From: Lachnospiraceae bacterium
Lineage (GTDB): Bacteria; Bacillota; Clostridia; Lachnospirales; Lachnospiraceae
Length of the DNA: 5,506 nt
NCBI GenBank assembly: GCA_017461685.1
Contig: JAFTXF010000146.1
Coordinates: 1 to 5,506, forward strand
Direction of reading: 5' to 3'
Shown here: positions 1 to 5,482 of the stretch, one piece after another
Numbering within the stretch: position 1 is the first letter of the stretch
Layout of the letters: the number at the start of each line of letters is the position of its first letter
Made by a program: the position numbers and the translations under genes
Notes under the pieces: model-generated
Told to the model about the DNA's origin: nothing
Seen by the model: only the letters and a program-made list of their open reading frames with translations
The model's database searches: none

Positions 1-624
1 CAGCGTAATACGGGTGAAAATTCGCCATTTGGAAGTTCCATCCACCTGTGCCGCCTTATAATAATCCTGATTCACACCGGCAAGAGCGCTGGTTAAAATC
101 AATATCTTAAAAGGCAATACCACCCAAACTGTATAAAAACAAAGCACAAACATTTTCGCCCAGTATGGCCCATCAATAAAATCGATACTGCTGCCTCCAA
201 AGAAATTAAGAATCAGATTTGCCAAACCGTCCGAATAAGGCGTCTTTTTAAATAAAATCATAAATACCAGGCCAACTGCCAGTGTGTTTGTTACATATGG
301 CAGGAAATATACGGTCTGATACAGATTTCTAAGCGCCTTAATGGAATTTAATCCCACCGAAATTAACAGCGCAATGCCTGTAGAAATAGGCACCGTAAAT
401 ATAACCAGAATAAAGGTATTCTTTACTGCCTGCAAAAAATACGGGTCGCGCAGCACATAGGAATAATTGTAAGTGCCGACACCAAAATAGGTCTGGGATG
501 CAGAATTATACCCCTCCTCAAAGGAATAAATAAATACATCAATTAACGGGTATACCATAAAAACGCCCAGAAAAAGAATCGCCGGCAAAAGGTACAGCCA
601 CGCTTTTAAATTGCTTTTTTTCAT
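1..624 (-). CDS. ABC sugar transporter permease, MalF/UgpA type (partial, C-terminus missing)
   Basis: This is an inner-membrane subunit of a carbohydrate ABC importer. Reading leftward from the ATG at 624-622, the frame is open for 208 codons to the window edge. The family is usually about 290-300 residues, so the last 80-90 are missing. Hydrophobic segments lie at about residues 8-32, 68-92, 103-125 and 157-181. They are followed by the cytoplasmic EAA loop (about 182-208) that docks on the ATPase, recognisable from ALAGVNQDYYKAAQVDG and the trailing F-TRITL. The usual Glu of the EAA motif is Lys190 here. The start is supported by GGAG about 7 bases upstream. It lies 90 bases downstream of the ATPase gene on the same strand, so the two are probably cotranscribed. 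The substrate cannot be deduced, although the family points to oligosaccharides, sugars or related polyols. Confidence 0.93.
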   Translation of the reverse strand, partial: MKKSNLKAWLYLLPAILFLGVFMVYPLIDVFIYSFEEGYNSASQTYFGVGTYNYSYVLRDPYFLQAVKNTFILVIFTVPISTGIALLISVGLNSIKALRNLYQTVYFLPYVTNTLAVGLVFMILFKKTPYSDGLANLILNFFGGSSIDFIDGPYWAKMFVLCFYTVWVVLPFKILILTSALAGVNQDYYKAAQVDGTSKWRIFTRITL

Positions 625-658
625 TTTAATGCTCCAATCTGCCGCTTCCTTGCATCAC

Positions 659-710
659 AGCCAATCGTAAAATGCGGCACACTTCATGAAAATCCGATAC
701 ACGATTGGCT
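659..710 (-). repeat. Intercistronic inverted repeat (possible mRNA hairpin)
   Basis: The arms AGCCAATCGT (659-668) and ACGATTGGCT (701-710) are perfect 10-bp inverted repeats separated by 32 bases. They fill the gap between the ATPase stop and the permease start. No T-run follows on the minus strand, so this does not look like a full terminator. A role in mRNA stability, processing or differential expression of ATPase and permease is an inference. Confidence 0.55.
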
Positions 711-714
711 TATA

Positions 715-1815
715 TTATTCTGTCTTAACATAAATGCGCTCTTCAGTGTCCTTACTGAACAAAAATACCTTGTCCGGTTTTAAGTCAAACCTTACTGTTT
801 TGGCATCAAAATCCACTTTATTTTCTGCGCTGATAATAGCGCGAATCGCTGCTGCTTCACAAGCTTCATGAGTAGAAACCACACTGATGTCACGTCCCAT
901 CACTTCTACTCCGTTTAATCCACAGCCCAGCACGCCGTTTTCCTTCAGAATAAATCCTTCAGGACGGATGCCCACATAAACCTCACGGTCCATGCTCTCC
1001 TTCACATCCATAACCGCATCTTCCCCTATGTAAAGCTTTCCGTCCTTCACCTGACCGGCAAATACATTAATCGGAGGATTGCCCAAGAATTTGGCCACAA
1101 ACAAATTCACCGGATTATCATAAACCTCCTGTGGCTTGCCAATCTGTTGAATCACACCGTCCTTCATCACCACGATCATATCGGAAATGCTCATGGCCTC
1201 TTCCTGGTCGTGGGTTACGAAAACAGTGGTAATCCCTGTTTCCTTTTGAATCCTGCGAAGCTCCTCTCTGGTCTGCAGTCGTAAACGGGCATCCAGATTA
1301 GAAAGAGGCTCGTCCAGTAAAAGTACCCGGGGCATCTTTACAAGTGCACGGGCAATGGCCACACGCTGCTGCTGTCCGCCGGAAAGCTCGCTTGGTTTAC
1401 GGTCCATAAGTCCGTCAATCTGTACCAGCTTTGCTGCCTCCAAAGCCTTTTTGTGCATCTGTGCCTTGGTTAATTTCGCAGCTCCCTTTAAATTTTCCAA
1501 AGGAAAACAAATATTCTGCCGAACAGTCAAATGGGGATACAGGGCATAATTCTGGAACACCAGGCCAACCCCTCTATGCTCTGCCGGCAAATCCGTTACA
1601 TCATCTTCTCCGAAAAATATCCTGCCACCGGTAGGCTTCTGCAGACCGGACAATAAATGAAGTGTCGTACTCTTACCGCAGCCGGAAGGCCCCAAAAGAC
1701 CGATTAGCTTCCCATCCGGTATTTCAAAATTAAAATTATTTACCGCAATCACATCCGGTGCTTTCTTGTTGCGGTTTGGAAATTTTTTGGTCAGATTCTG
1801 TAATACAACTTTCAT
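715..1815 (-). CDS. ABC importer ATP-binding protein, MalK/MsmK/UgpC family
   Basis: This cytoplasmic ATPase energises a CUT1-type sugar importer. It has 366 residues, the normal length for MalK/UgpC proteins. Motifs seen in order are Walker A GPSGCGKST (42-50), Q-loop FQNYALYP (about 87-94), signature LSGGQQQR (144-151), Walker B VLLLDEP (164-170), D-loop SNLDAR (172-177) and switch histidine H202 in THDQ. The C-terminal part from about 240 contains the TOBE-type regulatory domain, with VGIRPEGF at 281-288. The start ATG (1815-1813) has AAGGAAAG at 1830-1823, 7 bases upstream. It is the first gene after the minus-strand promoter and precedes the MalF-type permease. In many Firmicutes this ATPase is encoded away from its permeases and shared by several importers, so the linkage here suggests a dedicated one. 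The catalytic motifs are all intact. UgpC and MsmK are family labels only. Confidence 0.96.
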   Translation of the reverse strand: MKVVLQNLTKKFPNRNKKAPDVIAVNNFNFEIPDGKLIGLLGPSGCGKSTTLHLLSGLQKPTGGRIFFGEDDVTDLPAEHRGVGLVFQNYALYPHLTVRQNICFPLENLKGAAKLTKAQMHKKALEAAKLVQIDGLMDRKPSELSGGQQQRVAIARALVKMPRVLLLDEPLSNLDARLRLQTREELRRIQKETGITTVFVTHDQEEAMSISDMIVVMKDGVIQQIGKPQEVYDNPVNLFVAKFLGNPPINVFAGQVKDGKLYIGEDAVMDVKESMDREVYVGIRPEGFILKENGVLGCGLNGVEVMGRDISVVSTHEACEAAAIRAIISAENKVDFDAKTVRFDLKPDKVFLFSKDTEERIYVKTE

Positions 1816-1956
1816 GGCATTTCTTTCCTTAATATAATGATTTCATTTAATACCAATATAATTGAGTTACAAAGAAGCACTCTAAACACTCCTGAATCAG
1901 GCAGGAATACAGACTTCCTCGTCTCAAATAACAATTTGATATTTCTATAACAATGT

Positions 1957-1985
1957 ATTATACTCGGTTCATTTCAGCTTTTCAA
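1957..1985 (-). promoter_or_regulatory. Leftward sigma-A promoter for ABC transporter operon
   Basis: On the minus strand, TTGAAA (1985-1980; consensus TTGACA) and TATAAT (1962-1957, perfect) are separated by 17 bases. This predicts a start near 1950 and a leader of about 135 bases before the ATPase gene. The palindrome GGAATTCC at 1987-1994 lies immediately upstream of the -35 and could bind a regulator (inference). Confidence 0.72.
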
Positions 1986-2084
1986 GGGAATTCCTTCATA
2001 AAGATAAGATAAAATCACTTTACCAAACTACTGTAAAAGTACCACCTGTTCCCTTTCCCCTATACACTTTAGCGAAATAATTTA

Positions 2085-2113
2085 TTGACATTATAATACA
2101 CCGATGCTATAAT
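2085..2113 (+). promoter_or_regulatory. Rightward sigma-A promoter with extended -10
   Basis: Perfect TTGACA (2085-2090) and perfect TATAAT (2108-2113) are separated by exactly 17 bases, with TGC at 2105-2107 giving an extended -10. Transcription should begin near 2120, about 33 bases before the first gene. A full-consensus promoter of this kind is usually strong and normally held in check by a repressor, which fits the inverted repeat that overlaps it. Confidence 0.88.
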
Positions 2114-2137
2114 TAATTCACTCCATAAATTAATTAT
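2109..2137. promoter_or_regulatory. Candidate operator: 10-bp inverted repeat over -10 and start site
   Basis: ATAATTAATT (2109-2118) is perfectly inverted as AATTAATTAT (2128-2137) around a 9-base spacer. It covers most of the -10 box, the predicted start point and the leader up to the ribosome binding site. A dimeric repressor bound here would block initiation. The arms are pure A/T, so chance symmetry is more likely than for a mixed sequence. No regulator gene is in the window. Confidence 0.5.
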
Positions 2138-2152
2138 CAAAGGAGGTGCAAC

Positions 2153-2779
2153 ATGAAAGAAATTCATCTTCTCGGCAAGAAGATTATACTGGATCGTTCC
2201 AAGGTTTTATTAGATTATAAACCCGGTCCCGACTGGCAGAATTACTGGATGCCTATGGGCGGCCATTGGGAGTATCAGGATGGTTGCCTGATTGGTACGG
2301 AAGCCGGCAATAAAGGCGGTATTCTTTTCAGTAAGGAAGCCTTTGATACCAATGTGATGCTTACCTTTACCGTATCCACCGTACTGCCTGCTACCAGAGA
2401 CCTGAATGCAGTTTTCTGCGCACACTGGGATCAGGAAACCGACTACCTGGGCGAGTCTTATGTCTGCGGTCTGAATGGCTGGTACGAACACAAAAGCGGC
2501 ATCGAGCGTAATAACATCGGTACCTCTAACCTGTACGCTACCACTTCCCATTATCAGTACGAGCCGGGCACAGAAGTCCGCATCTGCTGCGGTGCCATCG
2601 ACGGACACTGCTTCATGCTGGTAGACGACTGTATGGTCAGCGAGCTTATCGACCCTGTACCGATTAAAGGCGGACATGTAGGATTTTCTCCTTACTGTAC
2701 CAAGCTTCGCATCAAAGATATTGAGATTCGTGAGATTTATTACGAACCTTTCGTACAGACTTATGAAGCCGAATTTTAA
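2153..2779 (+). CDS. Concanavalin A-like (DUF1961/DUF1080-like) cytoplasmic protein, function unknown
   Basis: This is a 208-residue protein without signal peptide or membrane segment, so probably cytoplasmic. The start has an ideal ribosome site AAAGGAGG (2139-2146) 6 bases upstream. Recognisable traits are an early aromatic stretch with paired glycines (W28, W32, GGHW 36-39), GCLIGTEAG (44-52), alternating beta-strand patterns, GLNGWYEH (106-113), and a closing module with FMLVDD (154-159), a GGHVGFSP turn (173-180) and IKDIEIREI (187-195). This order resembles beta-sandwich lectin/glucanase-fold proteins such as B. subtilis YesU (DUF1961) and the 3-keto-glycoside hydrolase family DUF1080. 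I judge this from pattern only. It has eight cysteines, compatible with an anaerobic cytosol. As first gene of an operon with an aminotransferase and a sugar oxidoreductase, a role in binding or cleaving a modified sugar is plausible but unproven. No catalytic residues can be assigned. Confidence 0.8.
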   Translation: MKEIHLLGKKIILDRSKVLLDYKPGPDWQNYWMPMGGHWEYQDGCLIGTEAGNKGGILFSKEAFDTNVMLTFTVSTVLPATRDLNAVFCAHWDQETDYLGESYVCGLNGWYEHKSGIERNNIGTSNLYATTSHYQYEPGTEVRICCGAIDGHCFMLVDDCMVSELIDPVPIKGGHVGFSPYCTKLRIKDIEIREIYYEPFVQTYEAEF

Positions 2780-2815
2780 CTGTGCAGTGTCCGATGGACA
2801 AATATAAAACAGTTA
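2777..2815 (+). repeat. Nested inverted repeats between first two genes
   Basis: The outer arms TAACTGT (2777-2783) and ACAGTTA (2809-2815) begin at the stop codon. They enclose a compact hairpin, TGTCC-GAT-GGACA (2788-2800). No T-tract follows, so termination is unlikely. A processing or stability element that lets the downstream aminotransferase be expressed differently is an inference. Confidence 0.4.
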
Positions 2816-2845
2816 TCAATATTATATTTTAGGAGGTCACACAAA

Positions 2846-4153
2846 ATGGCAAAAGCAACAGATTTCCGTTACAATACGGGAGACAACAAAGTACCTTGGG
2901 CTGCAGTTGGCGAGAATTACAATGCAGCTGACTTAATGGAGGTTATCAGCTTCTTAATGCAGGGTGAAGGTCCTGAATACGAGCAGGCTATCAACGCTGT
3001 GTGGGAGCAGGTTAAGAAATTAGATGCAGTTTCTACTCCTCCGGGAAAACTGACAACAGGCAAGCATGTAGAGGCTGCTGAAGAAGCATGTAACGAATAC
3101 CTTGGTACCACTACCAGCACTTTCGTAACCAACTGTACTTCCGGCTTTGAAATTGCATACAAATACGCAGGCTTAAAGGAAGGCGATGAAGTTATCGTTC
3201 CTGCTATTACTTTCGTAGCTACTATGGCATATCCTCTGGCAGTAGGCGATAAACTGGTATTTGCTGATGTTGATGCACGTACCCTAAACATGGATCCTGC
3301 TGACGTAGCACGTAAGATTACACCGAAGACCAAGATGATCGTTCCTGTACATATCGGCGGCTACCCTGTAGATATGGAGCCTATTATGAAGCTTGCTAAA
3401 GAGCACGACATCCTCGTACTGGAAGATGCAGCTCACGCTTTCGGTGCTGTATACAAGGGCAAGAAAATCGGTACTATCGGTGACTTTGCCGCATTCAGCT
3501 TCCATGAAGTTAAGAATATCACTTCCTTCGGTGAAGGCGGTATTGCAACTACCACCATTCCTGGCTTCGGCAATGATATGTAGCGTGCACGTTTCCTCGG
3601 TCTGGATTTCACCGCACCGATTAAAAACTGGTTATACAATATTACCCCGATTCCGGGTAAGGAGAAGCCTTTCGTAGCATTAAATTACTCTCCTACTGAA
3701 ATCCAGGGTCTGGGCCTTCGTCTTCAGGTTGCACGTAACGAGCAGATTATCGCAGACCGCCGTGAAGCTGCTGAATACTTAAACAGCCGCTTGGCCGGCA
3801 ACGACGCTCTTATCCTTCAGGATATGGGCAATGAAGATATCAAACCTACCTTCCATATGTATCTCTTACAGATTGATCCTGACAAAGCAGGGGGAGACAT
3901 TCAGGTATTAAAGCAGAAATTAAGTGACAAGGGTGTTACCAACATTCCTCACTTCGGACCTCTCTACCGCTTCAAGGTTGTAAGCGATATGGGTTATGAC
4001 TCTGATGAAATCGCTAAGACATGCCCTGTATGTGAAGAAGTATTCTACAGACGCTTTACACATCTGCCACTGTACGGCTTAAGCAAAGAACAGTTGGCTT
4101 ACATGGCTGACGCCATCTTAGAATCTGTAGCAGAGATGCAGGCCGGTAAATAA
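2846..4153 (+). pseudogene. DegT/DnrJ/EryC1/StrS-family PLP aminotransferase interrupted by in-frame UAG
   Basis: The family transfers an amino group, normally from glutamate or glutamine, to keto-sugars or cyclitols using PLP. The single frame has 436 codons including the terminal TAA, preceded by AGGAGGT (2831-2837). It is interrupted only by TAG at codon 246 (3581-3583). The N-terminal part (1-245) has TSGFEIAYKYAGL (98-110), GDEVIVPAITFVAT (113-126), the cofactor-contacting Asp194 in EDAAHAFGA and the PLP Schiff-base Lys223 in FSFHEVK, followed by GEGG (229-232). The 189 codons after the UAG continue normally: RARFLG, NYSPTEIQGLGLRLQ (280-294), HFGPLYRF (369-376) and RRFTHLPLYGLSKEQ (402-416). 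The N-terminus is somewhat longer than usual. A product stopping at 245 would lack the C-terminal domain and should be inactive. A rescue start is unlikely, because no ribosome site precedes the TTG at 3791. Explanations are recent nonsense mutation, sequence error or UAG read-through. The family call is firm; activity is uncertain. Confidence 0.9.
3581..3583 (+). other. In-frame UAG inside the aminotransferase
   Basis: Codon 246 of the frame starting at 2846 is TAG, between GGC-AAT-GAT-ATG and CGT-GCA-CGT. It is the only stop in the frame before the TAA at 4151-4153. CAG, AAG, GAG, TGG, TCG, TTG, TAC and TAT are each one change away, so the ancestral residue cannot be fixed. The three other gene ends visible in the window use TAA. 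Confidence 0.95.
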
Positions 4154-4179
4154 GCTTTGCAGCGAAAGGAGAACTCACC

Positions 4180-5220
4180 ATGAAAATGAAATGGGGTGTT
4201 ATTGGCTGCGGCGGTATTGCCGACCGCAGAACCCTTCCGGGCATGATGCTTGCAGACAATGCAGAGCTTATTGCCGTTATGGATTCCAATGCCGAAGCGG
4301 CTGAGAGAGTAAAAGAAAAATATAATGCGAAATACGCTCTTGATAATGTGGAAGAGCTTTTGGCTATCGACGAAATTCAGGCTGTTTATATTGCATCACC
4401 TGTATTCTGCCACAAGGAGCAGGCCTTTGCTGCCGCCAAAGCTGGCAAGCACATTTTATTGGAAAAGCCTATGGCCCTGACCGCAGAAGAATCCATGGAA
4501 ATTGCCGAGTGCTGTAAGCAGGCAGGGGTAAAGCTGGGCGTAGGACTTATGATGCGTTTCCATAGCTATCATCAGGAGATGAAGAAGTTAATTGCAGCAG
4601 GCAAATTAGGTGAAATCGTTTCCATGCGTGCACAGTTAACCTGCTGGTATCCTGATATTCCGGGCAACTGGAGACAGAATAAGGCTCTTTCCGGCGGCGG
4701 TGCCCTGATGGATATGGGTATTCACTGCATCGACCTTTTACAGTATATATCAGGATTACAGGCTAGTAAGGTGACCGGTTTTGCTGAAACTCAGACCTTC
4801 AGCTACAATGCGGATGACTCTGCTACCATCGTTATGAAGATGAACAACAATGCTTTGGCTATGGTAGACGCAAATTTCAATATTCCTGATGCTGCTGCCA
4901 AGTGCAGACTGGAATTCTACGGAACCAAGGGAAGCATTATGGCAGAAGGCACCATCAGCCAGATAGAAGCCGGTGATGTATCTATTTTGATATCCGACGA
5001 TTCTTTGGCTTATGACGCCAGCCAGAATCGCGAGGAGCTGGTTCCTGTGAAGCTGAATGTTCCTCTCGGCAATATGTACACCAAGGAAATCGAATCCTTT
5101 GGCCGTGCTGTTTTAAATGATACCGAGCCTGAAATCACTGCTGCTGATGCTATCGCAGTTCAGAAGATTGTGGAACAAGCATATCTTGCCAGCGAGAACG
5201 GAATTACCGCTACGTTATAA
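4180..5220 (+). CDS. Gfo/Idh/MocA-family NAD(P)-dependent sugar oxidoreductase
   Basis: This is a 346-residue cytoplasmic dehydrogenase, a normal length for enzymes that oxidise or reduce sugars, inositols and keto-sugars. The N-terminal Rossmann fold shows GVIGCGGIA (6-14). Asp35, at the end of the second strand (AVMDSN), favours NAD over NADP. The family EKP motif is E95-K96-P97 (LLEKPMAL). The substrate-domain motif GGGALMDMGIHCID (172-185) contains D178, H182 and D185 in the usual catalytic arrangement. The start ATG is preceded by AAAGGAG (4165-4171) with 8 bases spacing. A second ATG two codons later is possible. The gene follows the aminotransferase by 26 bases, so they are almost certainly in one operon. 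Oxidoreductase plus DegT aminotransferase is the pair used in amino-sugar and aminocyclitol making, for example B. subtilis NtdC/NtdA. The substrate and direction are not determinable here. Confidence 0.95.
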   Translation: MKMKWGVIGCGGIADRRTLPGMMLADNAELIAVMDSNAEAAERVKEKYNAKYALDNVEELLAIDEIQAVYIASPVFCHKEQAFAAAKAGKHILLEKPMALTAEESMEIAECCKQAGVKLGVGLMMRFHSYHQEMKKLIAAGKLGEIVSMRAQLTCWYPDIPGNWRQNKALSGGGALMDMGIHCIDLLQYISGLQASKVTGFAETQTFSYNADDSATIVMKMNNNALAMVDANFNIPDAAAKCRLEFYGTKGSIMAEGTISQIEAGDVSILISDDSLAYDASQNREELVPVKLNVPLGNMYTKEIESFGRAVLNDTEPEITAADAIAVQKIVEQAYLASENGITATL

Positions 5221-5253
5221 TAACAAGATTATAATTACCGAATTACGGTCAAA

Positions 5254-5286
5254 TTCGTCTGACTGCGTACATTTCCCTCAGACGGA
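5254..5286 (+). repeat. Hairpin upstream of the operon terminator
   Basis: CGTCTGA (5256-5262) and TCAGACG (5278-5284) form a perfect 7-bp stem with a 15-base loop. It extends by a G-U and a T-A pair (5254-5255 with 5285-5286). With a bulge, GGTC (5247-5250) can alternatively pair with GACC (5285-5288). It lies after the oxidoreductase stop and before the terminator. With no T-tract of its own, it may protect the mRNA 3' end (inference). Confidence 0.5.
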
Positions 5287-5294
5287 CCATACAC

Positions 5295-5324
5295 AGAGGA
5301 AGGCAGACATGTCTTCCTCTTTTT
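5295..5324 (+). terminator. Rho-independent terminator of the plus-strand operon
   Basis: AGAGGAAG (5295-5302) and CTTCCTCT (5313-5320) form a perfect 8-bp stem with a 10-base loop. It runs directly into a run of T (5320-5324). It sits 74 bases after the oxidoreductase stop codon and closes the three-gene operon. Confidence 0.82.
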
Positions 5325-5325
5325 G

Positions 5326-5356
5326 TGTCCGGCAATGCTTTTTTCTGTACCGGACA
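5326..5356 (+). repeat. GC-rich hairpin just after the terminator
   Basis: TGTCCGG (5326-5332) and CCGGACA (5350-5356) form a perfect 7-bp stem around a 17-base loop. They are followed by GTGCTTTT. It could be a weak back-up terminator, but the short T-run four bases away is poor. It begins two bases after the main terminator. Confidence 0.4.
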
Positions 5357-5367
5357 GTGCTTTTACG

Positions 5368-5429
5368 CGTCTGTGCCTTCGGATGTCTGCGCTTTTGGTG
5401 TCTGGGCTTTCAGTTGTATGCGCTTTTGG
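5368..5429. repeat. Degenerate 15-bp tandem repeat, four copies
   Basis: Four units related to TGTCTGCGCTTTTGG start at 5368, 5384, 5399 and 5415, with a period of 15-16 bases. The units at 5384 and 5415 differ at one position. The other two have several mismatches. GCTTTT also occurs at 5337 and 5359, suggesting more decayed copies. The array ends two bases before a promoter. No coding function is evident. Confidence 0.5.
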
Positions 5430-5430
5430 G

Positions 5431-5459
5431 TTGACAAAATTTGTCACAGCGCATACAAT
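5431..5459 (+). promoter_or_regulatory. Rightward sigma-A promoter for a gene beyond the window
   Basis: Perfect TTGACA (5431-5436) and TACAAT (5454-5459, one mismatch) are spaced by 17 bases. The predicted start is near 5466. It lies after the operon terminator, so it starts a new rightward unit whose gene is not visible in the 47 bases left. Confidence 0.72.
5432..5446. promoter_or_regulatory. Candidate operator: perfect 15-bp palindrome over the -35 box
   Basis: TGACAAA-A-TTTGTCA is a perfect palindrome with 7-bp arms that overlaps the -35. A third half-site, TGTCA, lies at 5465-5469 on the predicted start. An imperfect repeat TCACAGC (5444-5450) / GCTGTCA (5463-5469) brackets the -10. 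A repressor bound here would block the polymerase. The regulator family is not identifiable. Confidence 0.6.
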
Positions 5460-5482
5460 ATTGCTGTCAAACAAAAATTTAC

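Larger units (their letters stand above)
1816..2152. other. Divergent intergenic control region
   Basis: This 337-base gap separates two divergent operons. It holds a leftward promoter (1957-1985), a rightward promoter (2085-2113), the inverted repeat over the rightward start point (2109-2137) and both leading ribosome binding sites. Smaller palindromes are CCTGAATCAGG (1891-1901, in the leftward leader) and GGAATTCC (1987-1994, next to the leftward -35). No coding frame of note or tRNA-like fold is visible. The leftward leader is about 135 bases, long enough for control elements, but I recognise no known riboswitch in it. Confidence 0.75.

Noticed and set aside
626..655. Ten-codon frame (ATG at 655, minus strand) ending one base before the permease start
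   Set aside because: It could couple translation, but no ribosome binding site precedes it and it is too short to judge.
2019..2037. TTTAC-N9-GTAAA inverted repeat in the divergent region
   Set aside because: The 5-bp A/T-rich arms are expected by chance in such sequence.
2032..2046. CcpA-like cre site (TGTAAAAGTACCA)
   Set aside because: It lacks the central CG and has several mismatches to the consensus.
2210..2677. 155-residue minus-strand open frame
   Set aside because: It lies entirely antisense to the 208-residue gene, has no ribosome site I can see and no recognisable domain.
2917..3333. Minus-strand open frame within the aminotransferase
   Set aside because: It is a shadow of the strongly coding plus strand. 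The composition and lack of motifs do not support a gene.
3583..3640. A pyrrolysine insertion-type hairpin after the UAG
   Set aside because: Only a 4-bp stem (CGGT 3599-3602 / ACCG 3612-3615) and the palindrome CGTGCACG (3584-3591), which cannot loop, are visible. There is no convincing structure.
3791..4153. Independent 120-residue gene starting at TTG 3791
   Set aside because: It is the in-frame tail of the aminotransferase. No ribosome binding site precedes the TTG and the family motifs start earlier, right after the UAG.
5117..5434. 105-residue plus-strand frame over the operon end
   Set aside because: It overlaps the oxidoreductase in another frame and runs through the terminator and repeat array. 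No start signal or domain is seen.
5235..5474. 79-residue minus-strand frame
   Set aside because: It covers the terminator, hairpins and promoter. It is probably open by chance, although the 15-bp repeat does give a repetitive peptide.
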